NCBI GenBank assembly: GCA_001599975.1
Contig: BCIO01000002.1
Location: 620,001 to 684,000 of the forward strand
Source of the DNA: Cystobasidiopsis lactophilus
Lineage: Eukaryota > Basidiomycota > Agaricostilbomycetes > Agaricostilbales > Chionosphaeraceae
Length of the DNA: 64,000 nt
Reading direction: 5' to 3'
In this document: positions 21,074 to 31,940 of the stretch, in pieces
Position numbering within the stretch: the stretch's first letter is position 1
How the letters are laid out: every line of letters begins with the position of its first letter
The notes under the pieces: model-generated
Seen by the model: only the letters and a program-made list of their open reading frames with translations
Told to the model about the DNA's origin: nothing
Databases searched by the model: none
Translations under genes and position numbers: made by a program

Positions 21074-21396
21074 GCGTGTAAGCCTGGCCCGCCCGCTTGC
21101 GCAGTATCGAGCAAAACAGAAGGCGACGCCAGTTAGTCTGAGATTCTGTTCAGAGAATCGAGGAGGAGGGCCGCCACTGGGTTGGGTGACATTGGGTGGC
21201 AAAGTTTCCAAGCATTCCTACCTCTTCATCTCCAAAGGCCTTGAAATCATCTGTGGAATGCATCTCCAGAGCACCAGTCGCACGGGACACCTTGAGACCT
21301 GAGCCACCCTAATCGACCCTCACCTTCGGGCCGCCTTTCTTGCTCCGCGTTCACCAAAACTTTGCGCTTCAGACATAACTGCTCTCCTCTGCTCCC

Positions 21397-21732
21397 ATGA
21401 TCATCGACAAAGCTTCTGCCAAGCTCTCTGCGGCCACCAATGGCCCAGCGCCCGCATCCGAGCCCTCGTCAGAGACCCAGCCTCGCGAATCCGAGAGGGC
21501 CAGCCCGCCCGACGCTGCGCCGGCTGCCAATGACCCTGCCCAGCCTGAATTAGCCATAACGGACCCGACGAAGACCGAGGTGCCCGTCGAGACGGATGAA
21601 CAGCGGCGCAGGCGGCAGCTCGGCAAGCTTCGAGTGTTGAGCAAGAAGAGGTTCCGGGAGTCGAGCTTAAAGGCTACTCCTCGTACGTCTCTTGAGGCTA
21701 CGCCTGATTGTGCGCCCAAGGAGCCCTCCTAA
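21397..21732 (+). CDS. Tandem-family gene C
   Basis: 111-codon frame, Pro/Ala/Ser/Glu-rich with a basic run (EQRRRRQLGKLR), related to gene A exon 1 (shared LASPP/RASPP, AQPE and RRRR(R/Q) blocks in the same order). It lacks the hydrophobic leader of gene A because the matching ATG is changed, so it would start at an internal Met. A GTACGT site at the position of gene A's intron suggests that a downstream exon may exist (about 21749 on, containing DWLGILTGASIG), but I cannot complete the model. Possibly a decaying copy. Confidence 0.4.
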   Translation: MIIDKASAKLSAATNGPAPASEPSSETQPRESERASPPDAAPAANDPAQPELAITDPTKTEVPVETDEQRRRRQLGKLRVLSKKRFRESSLKATPRTSLEATPDCAPKEPS

Positions 21733-22185
21733 TGCCCGAGAATCATAGAGACTGGTTGGGTATTCTGACGGGGGCATCGATTGGCATTGGTGAGTGTCAA
21801 TTGCTGTTCAACATGCGGTCCACGCATTAGCTCATGGCATTGATTAATAGTACGGTGGTGTGATATGTTTCTGGTGATGTAAAGTGAGTTTGCGCCGGCG
21901 TGTATTTGACCGTGACGAATTGATGTGCACGATACAAGGAGTCTGGCATGGAGAGAAGATCTGACAGACAGGTCCCGGTCGACGGAAGGACTTTGTTGGG
22001 CGGGAACGAACGGGTAGCGGGATAGACTCTGAGGAGGCAGCCCGGGTCTTGCGAAATGTGAAATGGTCTAGTCGGGTTTCTTCCTCTCAAAGTCGACTGG
22101 ACGAAAGGCAAAGGAAGGCACAATGAGAGAATAAAAAACGAGTGGTCTTGTGTGGGTGTTAAGACAATGCAAAAGGAACTCCCTT
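21733..22185. other. Intergenic, 453 nt, convergent
   Basis: Between gene C and the end of the biotin synthase gene on the other strand. Holds the possible extra exon of gene C and the biotin synthase 3' UTR; nothing else seen. Confidence 0.45.
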
Positions 22186-23716
22186 CTATGCAGATACAGC
22201 TTCTACATTTGCTGGCGCCACCATCTTGTCCGCTGCCGGCGAGGATGCATGATGGTGGTGGTGGTGCTCTTCTGAGCCCGCTTGGATCTCGGTGCCTTCG
22301 AACGAGCCCAGCCCACTGAGCCCCCAGCGGCCGAGCAAAGCGTTGTCCTCGTCCCAGCCCGAAGTGGGAGTGGTGAGCATGCGCTCCCCCTGTTCGAAGT
22401 AAAAATTCACGACATAAGCTCAGCGGTTCAGATGCGCTTAAGGTGAGACAACGAACGGTGAAGATGGCATTGGCACCAGCCATGAAAGCCATCGCTTGCT
22501 CGGACTCGGAGTAGGAGATTCGACCGGCGGCCAAACGAATGATGGAGCTGTGTTGATGACGACAATTTGTCAGCAAAGTAGTTGGTTAAGTGAACAGATG
22601 CGACAACTCACGTAGGAAGAACGATGCGGGCGGTGGAGACGGTGCGCAAGATGTCGTGAATCTTGACTTGCTGTGATGGCATGCGTGCTGTCATCAGCGA
22701 CTGAAAGCTGATAGGATACAGGAAAACGAGACCGACCTGGTTGCCGCCAAGAGGGGTGCCGTCGATGGGCACGAGGGCGTTGACGGGGAAGCTCTCTGGG
22801 GGCTCGGGCAACTGGCTCATCTCCCAGATCAAGCCGACCCTGTCCTCCTTCTTCTCGCCCAAGCCAATGATGCCACCGGAGCAGACGGAGATGCCGGCCA
22901 TGCGGACGTTCTCGATGGTCTCCAGCCTCTCGGCGTACGAGCGGGTGGTGATCACTTTGGGGTAGAACTCGCGCGAGGTGTCCAGGTTGTGGTTGTAAGC
23001 CGTCAGACCAGCCTCTTTAAGCTGGCGGGCCTGGTCGGCGTCGAGCATGCCCAGGGTGGTGCAGACCTCCATGCCCATGCCGCGCACCTCCTTGACCATC
23101 TCGAGGATGCGCTTGAAGCCGGACTTGCGGCCGTGCAAGTCGCGCCAGGCGGCGCCCATGCAGAACCGGGTGGAGCCCATCGCTTTGGCCTTGCGGGCCT
23201 CGATCAAGACGGGCTCGATGTCCAAGAGCTTGGTCGCCTTGAGGCCAGTCTTGTGGCGAGACGATTGCGCGCAGTAGGAGCAGTCCTCCGTGCAGCCTCC
23301 GGTTCTGTCCACATCGCATCAGCATGTACACACAGAGGATAAGGTTAGGGAGACACGCACTTGATGTTGAGCAGCGTGCACAACTGGATCTTGGTCGGAT
23401 CGTGGTGTTGGCGATGGACCGAGGCCTGTTCGGGCAGAATGAGTCTCCATACACTGAGTGCATAGTGTCAAGGCAAGCAACGAACCGCTCTGAAGATCAA
23501 ATCCATCAACGGCGAGTCGTAAATCTTTTGGATCTCCTCCCTCGCCCACACCCGCTTCAAGTTGCTGGCCGGGCCCTGGGTGGCCACTGGCAGCGGGTCC
23601 ACCGCCGTCGCCAAGCCGCGGGTGAACGTCCGCAACGCTGCTGTGGATCTCATTTCTGTCAAGCCTGGTGGTCGAGCGCCAAAAAAGTATGGGGCAAGCG
23701 CGGAACAGGACGGCAA
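22186..23716 (-). CDS. BIO2: Biotin synthase (radical SAM, mitochondrial)
   Basis: Inserts sulfur into dethiobiotin, the last step of biotin synthesis. The radical-SAM cluster motif CTEDCSYC is present, as are the residues known to hold the second Fe-S cluster: Cys in RFCMGAAW, Cys in EVCTTLGM, Cys in ISVCSGG and Arg in IRLAAGR. Also YNHNLDTS and AMAFMAGANAIF. The N-terminus has a mitochondrial-type leader (MRSTAALRTFTRGLATAV); the first Met is at 23716, an internal one at 23653 fits the leader better. The last exon adds a nonconserved tail with six consecutive His (SEEHHHHHHASS). About five short introns. Confidence 0.95.
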
Positions 23717-24179
23717 TCCAATCGATCAAGAGGGTGTTGGGATTGTTTATTGGCCGTCGTTTGATTGGACCTCGTTTCTAGGCCCTCAAAGGTCTCAGGA
23801 TCTCAGGGTTTCAAGGGGCCAAGCTCAAGGGTCGAAGGCGGATAGCTCAATTAGTTCCAGACTCAAATTGGGGGTCGCCACGACAAGCCTCAACGAGATT
23901 TGCCACTTTGCCCAAGCCCCTTGAAGCGTTGCCAGATTGGACGAAAAGCGGACTCTTGAAGGGGGGCCGATGAATCCCGCTCTGAAGATCCAGCCAAAAA
24001 CCTTCCGTCGGCGACCTCCCTCCAAAAATGCCACCCAGCCTCAAGACGCCTCCTCCTCCATGTCCAAGACGATCACGAACGAAGCAAAAGCCATAGCCTC
24101 AGTCGGGAGCGGGTGTTGGGCGGCCGAAAATGGGACAGAGGCAAGAAAGTAGGAGATCCCCAAAAAAGGTGAGAAATGA
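23717..24179. other. Intergenic, 463 nt
   Basis: Upstream of biotin synthase and downstream of eL30, both on the minus strand. No supported gene, RNA or repeat. Confidence 0.5.
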
Positions 24180-24794
24180 TCATGCAGAGCCAACGGAAGC
24201 CAAAATGCTCGAATCGCCCGGGTCCACAATCGTCATCACACTGTGATACCCGTCGAAGCTTTCGATCAGCATTTGCTCGAAACGATGATAGAGCAGAGGG
24301 CAAGGCACGCACCCAACACGGAAGAGCTTGCCGGCCGCGGTTCCGAGGGCGACGTTGGAGCCGGCAAAGATGTGGACGGGGGTCTTGGAGAGCATGGCGT
24401 AGTACTCGAGCTCGGAGCGGCGCAGGGGTTGGCAGTTGCCCGAAATCAAAACCAGCTTGGCTGTAGTGTTCGCCAGCGAAGCTATGAGCCCGTTGTCTCA
24501 AGGATCATAGGGAAGCGAGAGCACTACCTTTGCCGGAGCGCATGAGCTTCAAGGTGGATTTGTAGCCCAACGAGTATTTGCCGGACTCTGTGAACATCGC
24601 ACTGTCTGAGCGCCCGACTCTGTTGGCCACTCGAGGGCGAAGCGAAACGCACTGATGGCCAAAGCCAACTTGGACGTCAAAGTGTCCGCGGACTTCTTGA
24701 CCTGTGCGCACGAAACCGCGCCTTTAAGCTACCGAGTTCTTGGGAGCACAATAAAGGCAGGCGGGTTGCGCACCTTTTTAACTGGGGGTGCCAT
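24180..24794 (-). CDS. RPL30: 60S ribosomal protein eL30
   Basis: Ribosomal large-subunit protein of the L7Ae/L30e fold. Exons 24774-24794, 24653-24701, 24528-24587, 24313-24460 and 24180-24240 sum to 339 nt (112 aa; family about 105-115). Family signatures: [75 protein letters not shown] and [10 protein letters not shown]. First exon is only 21 nt, a usual pattern for fungal ribosomal protein genes. Divergent from the CCDC137-like gene, 387 bp apart. Confidence 0.96.
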
Positions 24795-25181
24795 TGGTGG
24801 AAGGGGATCTGTTCGTGGGCGTTCAAACAAGTGCAACAGTCAGCTTGAGGTGTTCTGGCTTGTACGAGAGCGCAGCAGAGGGCGGTGGAGAGGGCAGAAG
24901 GGAGGATCAAGGCGGGTTCGAGGGTCGAGCACGATTCGTCAAAGCTGAGCAGCGGGTGGACCGAGTTGGCGACCAAGCAGCAGAAGCCCAGCAATCCAAG
25001 CTCGAAGCGCAACTCACGGAGGTATAGCGAAGGGTTAGGCCACACGGTTCCAAGAGGCAAGGTCAAGGGAGGGCCAAAATTTGCGAGGCTCCACAACCTT
25101 TCCACTTTGACTTCTGGTAGAGTCACGCGCTGCAAATCCTCGCTGCCTCAAGATTTCGTTGACTGCGAACAACGAGCAACG
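24795..25181. other. Divergent promoter region, 387 nt
   Basis: Between eL30 (minus) and the CCDC137-like gene (plus). Co-regulation of a ribosomal protein and a probable nucleolar protein would make sense, but this is inference. No gene seen inside. Confidence 0.5.
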
Positions 25182-25948
25182 ATGCCTCACAAGCGGCAGA
25201 AGAAGTCTCTCAGAGATGCGCATGATAAGAAACTGTTCGTCGCTGCCCTTGCCCCCAGCCACTTTCGAGGCTCACTTGCCTGATGTCGAACAGAGGCTTC
25301 AACAACGCCCCCAAGCCCGGCTCCTCCTCTAAAGACGACAAGATCTCGAAAGGACTAGCGCGTGTACTGCTGGCTGCTAAAATTGCCAAAGAAGGCAAGC
25401 GAAAGCGCACCGACGACGACGAACCCAGCAGCACGAAAGCAGACCCAAGGGACAAGCTCCGGATTCAACCCAACGAGTCCCTCAAGCAGTTCTCCAGGAG
25501 GGCCGAGCTGGAGCTGAGGCCCAAGCTGACGCAGGCTTTCAAGTCGGCTTCGAAGCAAGGCGCGAAGGACAAGGTGTCCAAAGCGGCCAAACGCAAGCAG
25601 GAAGCGCGCAGGAAGGCGATGGAGGAGGAGTCTGGCCCGGCGGTGGAGCACCAGTTGGTGGACCAGCGCATCGCGGCCAAGAGGGAGGCGACCAAGACCG
25701 AGTTTGAGGAGAAGCAGAGGACGACGAGCGTGAACGACGTGGCGCAGGCCCCGCCGACTTTCAGGCCCGGCAAGAAGCTGGTCGCTGGCGTGGCGAAAGC
25801 AGGGAGGGCGAGCAGGCAGGAGGCGCTCAAGGTCGAGAGGGAACTCGCTATCCAGAGGTGAGTCTTGTCTAAATAGTTGCAAAGGGAGTGTGATGGTTGA
25901 TGGTGATACAATGGCTCTAGATATCGGGAGTTGCGAGGCAAGGCGTAG
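25182..25948 (+). CDS. CCDC137-like basic nucleolar protein
   Basis: Starts MPHKRQKKSLRDAHDKK, a start typical of the fungal relatives of human CCDC137. A phase-2 intron (about 25234-25297) joins this to GFNNAPKPGSS. Then SKGLARVLLAAKIA, the conserved KLRIQPNESLKQFSRRAE block, a Lys/Arg/Glu-rich coiled coil (KAAKRKQEARRKAMEEE) and FRPGKKLVAG. A last intron (25859-25920) precedes RYRELRGKA and the stop. Composition and family suggest a nucleolar or ribosome-biogenesis role. The stop lies 7 bp from the convergent sorting nexin stop. The first intron uses a GTTCGT donor, so exon 1 is less certain. Confidence 0.72.
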
Positions 25949-25955
25949 TGCTAGG

Positions 25956-28619
25956 TCACAGTTTGATGCCTAGAGAAGCAGGAGGAGGTTGAGGGGCGAT
26001 TCGAGAAGCCGACCAACTCGACAGCCACCCGCCGGCCGACCACTTGCCCATTGACAAGCCAGCCGACAAGCCACTGCTCGACTCCCTGGTGCCGCCCAAA
26101 GTCCAGTTGCTGGCCACTTTCAGCGGCTCCCTCTTCTGCTCCTCTTCCACTTGGACATCTTCCAGAGCCGGCGCCTCTTGATCTTGATCCAAAGCGAGGC
26201 GGGCAAGCTGGAGCGCGTCCAGAGCTTGGGAATGGAGCTCGATCCGGCTCTCCACCAGGGAAGAAGCGAGGAAGTGCAGGTCCCGTTGGCGCTCGGAGTG
26301 CGACCGGTCCAGCTCGGAAGCGACCAGGTTCAACACCGCCTCGCACCGGGAGGCCAGCGTCTCTTTCAGTTCCGCAGAGTCTTCTTCGTTCTCCTATCAA
26401 CATCACCAGTATCTTCAGCAAAGCGTCAAGAGCAAAGAGAAGATGGGCGGACGGACCTGATTGGGGGCCAAGTCGTTGGCAGCCTTTAAAGCGGCCAGAG
26501 CGCCCTCGGCCAGATTCAGCAGCCCGAGGTGGCGAGTAAAAGGGTCGACGAGCTCCTTAGCCTGCTCTTGGACTTGCAATAAAGCCGAGTTGGCGTCTTG
26601 CGAGAACAGCTGGCATTCGACCAACAGGGCTTGCGATGCCGAGTGGATTTTGTAGGAAAGCGTGGTGCAATCTAACGACGCCAAATATCTGAGTTTAACA
26701 TTTTATGAAGGAAAGAGCCAGCAAAGAAGGGACGAACCTGAGCAATTGTCTCGCCAGCAATGCTTTTCAGGCGAGCTCGACGTGGAAGTGATCTTGTTGA
26801 GCAACCTGGCGGTCTTCTCGAGTTCCTCGGAGTAGCCTGTGCCTCAAATATCGTCAAAACTTGTGCCAAGGATCGAGTCAAATGAGAGCTAGGACTGACC
26901 TTGGGTGGCGTTTCGAAACTTGGCCAAGCCAGCTTCAGTGCCAGCCAGCAATCCCTCTCGCTCGCCAGCTTCGAGGAAAGAAGAGAGCTGGGACGTTTCT
27001 TGACCGACTTCGATGGGGTCCACGTTGAACTCTGGGTGCAAGATGCGGTCAAAGAGGAAGGAGCCAGGTGGGAGATCGAGGGAAGCTTGGAGGTCGCATT
27101 CCCATTCCGACTGTCGAAGCACATATCCACTTGATGAGATATAACTGATGGGAGCATGACAAAAAGACGAACATGGTCTGCCTTGAGAAAATTTTGTAGG
27201 ATGGCCGAGTTGAACAAAGGGGACACCTCGAGCACGCGTTGGAGCCAGCGATTCAAATCTCGCCTTCGCAATTCCACAAACTCGGCTTTGAATCGGCCAA
27301 TGACGCGCTTGGAGGGTAGAGGCGGCAGGAGAAGGGCGCTGAAGTGGTGTTGCAGGAAAGTGTCCAGCAAGACGAATTGGGAGAAGCGCCGGAGCACAGA
27401 GAATGCTTCAGCGGTGGATGTTAGACTTTCAATGGAAGTCTGGATTTTGAATAAGGTGATGGAAGCGCCCCGAGAGTCGAGTCCGTTGACAGCTTCTGAG
27501 ATTTGGGCCGAGTAGCTCTCCTGCGTTTGCTTCCAGGTCGGACCCCCCTGAGCATCCGAGACAGATATATTCGATCAATGCTGACCAGAGGGAGAGGTCG
27601 AGGGACCCACCTCAATGACAAAAGCTTGATCTTGCCCAGCCTCCGCAGCATCCACGGCCGTGATGTTGAGCTTCTTCCTTTCGGCCTTTGAGAACTCCTT
27701 GGTCGAGCACACCCACTTTTCAGCCCCACTGGACGCCCATCCGCCACTTCGCTGCTTCTTTGCTTTGACGGAGTTCCGCACCAGCCCTTGGATCTTCACC
27801 GAGGAAGATGCTAACTGCTGCTCCAGATCTCGCTTCTTCTGCGAAGCACTGCGTTTCAAAGGTGGGAACTCGGGTGGTAGTGGTTGCAGGTTGGGCATAT
27901 GCTCGGGAAAGATTTCCGCCTCTTGGGGCATGGGTGGCGATTTGTTTCGGAGCGAGACCGGAAGCGGTGCTCCACGCGAGGAAGGGGGCAGACCACCGTA
28001 CTCTTGATGCAAAGCAGTGTTGTTGGCGAACAGGTCGTTGAGCTTTTCGGCGGCTCGCGAGATGGACAGGGGCGAGTCGTCCTCCTCTGCCGGCATCGTG
28101 GCGACGGTCAGGTTGAGGGCATTCCAGCCCGTCAGGTCTATATCCTCCTCACGAGGAAGGATAAAGTCTGAACTGGTGAGAGGTGTGTCTTCAAGCTTGA
28201 GGAAAACGGATTGTTGGGGCGACACCAACGGAGGCGTAGCGAGCTCGAAACTGACGCCCTCAATCTCGACAGTCTCAACCGAGCTATTGGTGGGCTCGTC
28301 GGTGAGGTCAGGTGAAGACTCTTCGGGTTCGAGAAAGCGGTAGAAGCCGCGCGGAATCAGGCCTCGCTGGCCCATTTGGTTTGTGCCCAAGCTCCAGCCG
28401 TCCGACGCGTCGCTGCACTTCTCCTTGAGCGTTGTGGTTACGGTCAACACAAAAGAGAACTGACTAGATCCAGATCTCAAGAACTTCATTGGCAGCGAAG
28501 GACAGCTCGTTCGCCTCGCCAGCTTCGAAAGCGTGCAAAGCGATCGCCAGGCGGATGTCCACCTCGGCCTCCAGAAGCGACGCGTCCATTTGAGAGGACA
28601 CGCTGCTCGGCTCCTTCAT
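25956..28619 (-). CDS. SH3-PX-BAR-type sorting nexin (SNX9/18/33-like)
   Basis: Membrane-remodelling/endocytic protein. N-terminal SH3 (ALHAFEAGEANELSFAANE, then WSLGTNQMGQRGLIP) within the first 70 residues, a long acidic Pro/Ser-rich linker, a PX domain (VLRRFSQFVLLDTFLQHHF, LLPPLPSKRVIGRFKAEF, ELRRRDLNRWLQRV) that binds phosphoinositides, and a C-terminal helical region of about 350 residues like a BAR domain (LNLAEGALAALKAANDL, SERQRDLHFLASSLVESR). About seven introns. Start at 28619 (MKEPSSVSS) is provisional; MDASLLEAE ten residues on and Met at 28646 are alternatives. Convergent with the CCDC137-like gene, divergent from F-box gene 4. Confidence 0.88.
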
Positions 28620-28895
28620 GTCGGCTTGGTGGCCGGCCAAGAGCAAGCGGCGCCGTCAAAGCGCTTGGGGGCATTGCCACCTCCTGTCGGGCTTGCTTGC
28701 GTGCGTGCACCGCGTTCGGTCCGAATCTCAACTCAAAACGAGGGGCCCTGCCTTCGGGCCTGTACTGATGGCACTGCATAGAGTGTGCTTGGCTTGCACT
28801 CCGGCGGTCACAAGTCAAGGGAATGGCCTCGAGGCGGCTCGCCAAACCGGATTTTGCGACTCTTGCTCCGGGACGGTGACACCCACTTGTTCGCA

Positions 28896-30006
28896 ATGGC
28901 TAAAAGACCGCACCTGCCTGTCGAGATCATCGAGCAAATCATCGCAGAGCTCGAGAACAAAGCGGATGCCCTCAAGTTTCTTGGCGCCCACGCCCTGCTT
29001 CGAGCTGTCAGATGTCGACTTTACCGTGCCATCGAAATAGAGCACTTGGCTTTGTCCAGACTGTCTCAAATTCTGAGTTCGGTCCGGAGCTACACGCATC
29101 TGGTCCAGTCTGTCCATGTGGCGACTTTGACACAATCGCATCTCGACTTTGCTTGCGCTGTCGTTCCCACCTGCCATAACCTGAAAGAGCTCCATATCAA
29201 AGCAACATCTACGTCGCAAATCGTTCGTTTGGCCAAGGTAAATCATTTGGGCCTTCCTGACACCGGGAGAGCTCAATTTGGGTGGCGTTCAGGCTTGGAC
29301 GCTCACGCTTCAACCACCCTCTGGATCATCTTTGACGAAGCTCGAGGTCATAGGTTATTTTACTCTCATCAGGGGGCCTGCAACTCTGCAGCTATTGTCT
29401 CTGTTTCCAGCTCTTGCAAGCGTGGCCGCGCTGAATGCAGAATTCGCTTTCGCCGGCCCCCTCGCACTGCCTCCAATTCAAAAGTTGCGCCTGGAAGATT
29501 GCAAAGTCTTGCAGCCTCAGAGTAACCCTCTACTTGCGCTTCCTCTGCGGCACCTGGAGCTAGTCGACCTCAACGACCGAGCTGGACACCAGATCATCCA
29601 AAACCTGGCAGGCCATCAATTGGAGACCTTGGAGCTCATCCACGCGTCGTCGGATGACTTCTCTATCCCTTCCCTTGTCAAATTCGCCACTCTGCGAAGT
29701 TTGCACCTCTCGCACACCGTCTTCTTCTTGGCTGATCTTCACGCGCTGCTGGCCGCTCCCATACTTCCGTCTTCTCTGGAGGTCCTCTCCATTAAGGCTT
29801 GTGACATCGACATTTGCGCCTTACAAGCTCTCTCCGGCGTTACCTTTCCTCCAGCCCTGCGCCAATTCCACCTTGTCCCTCTGTGTGATCCGCTCAGAGT
29901 CACTCACTCCGTCCTAGAAAATCAGCGACAACAACCACTGCACGTCTACCTCGGCTTTGAAGATCCAGAAGACTTTGAATTGGAGGCACTGGTGGCGGAG
30001 ACTTGA
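28896..30006 (+). CDS. F-box/LRR-like protein 4
   Basis: Starts MAKRPHLPVEIIEQIIAELE, the same box as the 9.7-14.2 kb cluster, then CHNLKELHI and LRR-like strands (IQKLRLEDC, LRHLELVDL, LETLELIHA, LRSLHLSHT, SLEVLSIKA). Exons 28896-29237 and 29293-30006 give 351 aa; the 55-nt GTAAAT...TTCAG intron (29238-29292) is phase 0 at codon 114, the family position. The clear GT-AG intron here is the template for placing the introns of the other three. Dispersed 15 kb away and on the opposite strand. Confidence 0.82.
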
Positions 30007-30234
30007 ACGCGAGGGCGAGCGCCGCTCGGGCGGAGTTTGTGGGCTGGGCTGCTGGGCTGGGATGCTTTGGAGAGGAGGATTGAATGTGGAGTACTTCATT
30101 GCAAGAGTTGTACGGGAGTTGGGCGTGCCAATCTGGAGAAAGGTAGAGGCGCATGTGTTCAGAATAGGCACGGCGAGAACAATGAGGATTCAAGAAGGGA
30201 ACGCCTTGGCGAATCTGTTGAGCAGGTCCATGGC

Positions 30235-31784
30235 CTAGTCGAAAGCCGATAGGGCATCCAAATCGTCTGCAAAGATCGATAGGCGCCGGACCATCTCCAG
30301 CGCGAGATCCGGCTTCTGCATCAAGGGAAAGCGAGGATGAGGCATGGTGACGGTCCAAAAGGCTAGGGAAGACTTGAGTGCAGCTCAATCTGAGCAAATT
30401 CGGACAAGCTCACCGAGAGCGGGTAAGATCTGGCGCCGGATCGCCACCCACGCCGCCTCCTCCGAGAGCTGCGGGCCACCGTGCTTCGCAAACTCGGCAA
30501 CGTAAGCCCGAACCGCGCTTTTCTCCCAGCGGCGCCGATCCTCTGGGGTGTAGCAGGACCCGAGGACGTAGACAACGTCTCTGGCCCAATGCGCTTTGCA
30601 CAAACATTGCCAATCCACGAGCATCATATGCCCCGTCTCATGCTCTTTGACCCAGTTGCCAGCATGGACCTACTTTGTGTCACTTCGTATGCCACTTGAG
30701 TTCATCTGGCCAACTCACATCCGAATGACAGAGGGTTGGCGTGGCGTCCTTGTTGTCTTCGAGTGCCTTCAGAGTGACGGGCCAGACTTCAGAAGCTCTA
30801 GAAAACAGTCGGGGTGGGATCACAGCTTTGGCGTCATTGAAACCGGAGATGCAGACTTCATCGAATCCCATCAGCTTGCAGGCTTGCTGAAAATGGCTAT
30901 GCATGGTTTGCAGGTCCAGAAACCACGCTTCTTTGCTGTCATAAAATGCACCGTGCAAGCATGCCAGCTGTTGAAGCTGGCCGTGCATCATGGCTTCGTC
31001 GAAGTGGGTGCGCAGGCCATAGCAGAACTCGACTTGCTCGGCCATGTCCTTCATAACGATAATTGATGCCCATGACTTGGGGTCATAGCCTGTCGTTGGG
31101 TCAGCTATTGAGGCCATACGAGTCGGGGAGGGGAGAAAGACCACCCACCAGCAAAGTAAGCATCGGGCAGCCGCATGTTCTTCAGCTTTGATCGGGCTTT
31201 GTTGTAGAAGAGGACTTCAGAGATGGTGCCATTGACTGAGTAACCTAGGATGCGATTATGAAGGGCGAAGAAAGATTTGCAGCTGTTTGAGAAAGTTAGC
31301 CAAGAATTGCCACCTGGAGATGGCAGGCTGACAAAACGGTCTTCGGGAGCTCAGGAGAGTCTTTATCCCAAGTGAGCCAAATGCGTTTACGATTTGTCGT
31401 GCCGTCGTCGTTCTCGTCTAGCTTGAAGGAGACGACTTTGGCCTGTCCTTGCTCCATGATGGCTGTCAACCAATCGGTGGTGATCCACTCGTAAGAGCCG
31501 GGGATGTCGTGCTAATAAAATCATCAATGTGACTTCTCAATCTTCAGACGAATGACACTCACTTTGGTCCGAGCTAAAGGAGGGTGGCCTTCCGCTGCAG
31601 CTTCCTGCTCTGCCCGGAAGCACGCCTTGATGCGCTCTTGCACCTCATCCATGCTGGCCTCCATAAGGTTTGGCTGATTAAGATCAACACGCAAAGAGAA
31701 GAGACCACGGTTATCAAGGCCGGCCAGACTTTGCCCCTCTCCAAAATCAATGTGGAGCGAGCCGACGGACATTCCACACGACAA
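30235..31784 (-). CDS. APH/choline-kinase-like small-molecule kinase
   Basis: Phosphotransferase fold. The catalytic motif HxDxxxxN is read after splicing as CHSDVHAGNW and the metal-binding motif as MLVDWQC. Upstream exons give SYEWITTDWLTAIMEQGQA, VVSFKLDENDDG and SVNGTISEVLFYNKA. After a 51-nt intron (30338-30388 region) the last exon reads FPLMQKPDLALEMVRRLS and stops at 30235. Resembles the EcKL/DUF1679-type or APH family, whose fungal substrates are mostly unknown. Start is unclear: Met at 31784 or the Met at 31664 (MEASMDEVQ). Not a drug-resistance call; substrate cannot be inferred. Confidence 0.75.
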
Positions 31785-31940
31785 GTAGCTGCTCCCATTG
31801 CAAGGGTCGATTCAAAATAGCAATGGGCATGCAATACCAGTTGCTTGAACGCGAGCCAAAGCAAGTCCAGGGCCAAACACATCTCATTCTCTGGCCACCA
31901 CAACAAATTGAGCGGGAGAAGTCAAATCAAGGTCCAAGCG

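Noticed and set aside
30235-31784. Aminoglycoside resistance gene
   Set aside because: The APH-like fold is shared by many eukaryotic small-molecule kinases; nothing points to antibiotic substrates or horizontal transfer.
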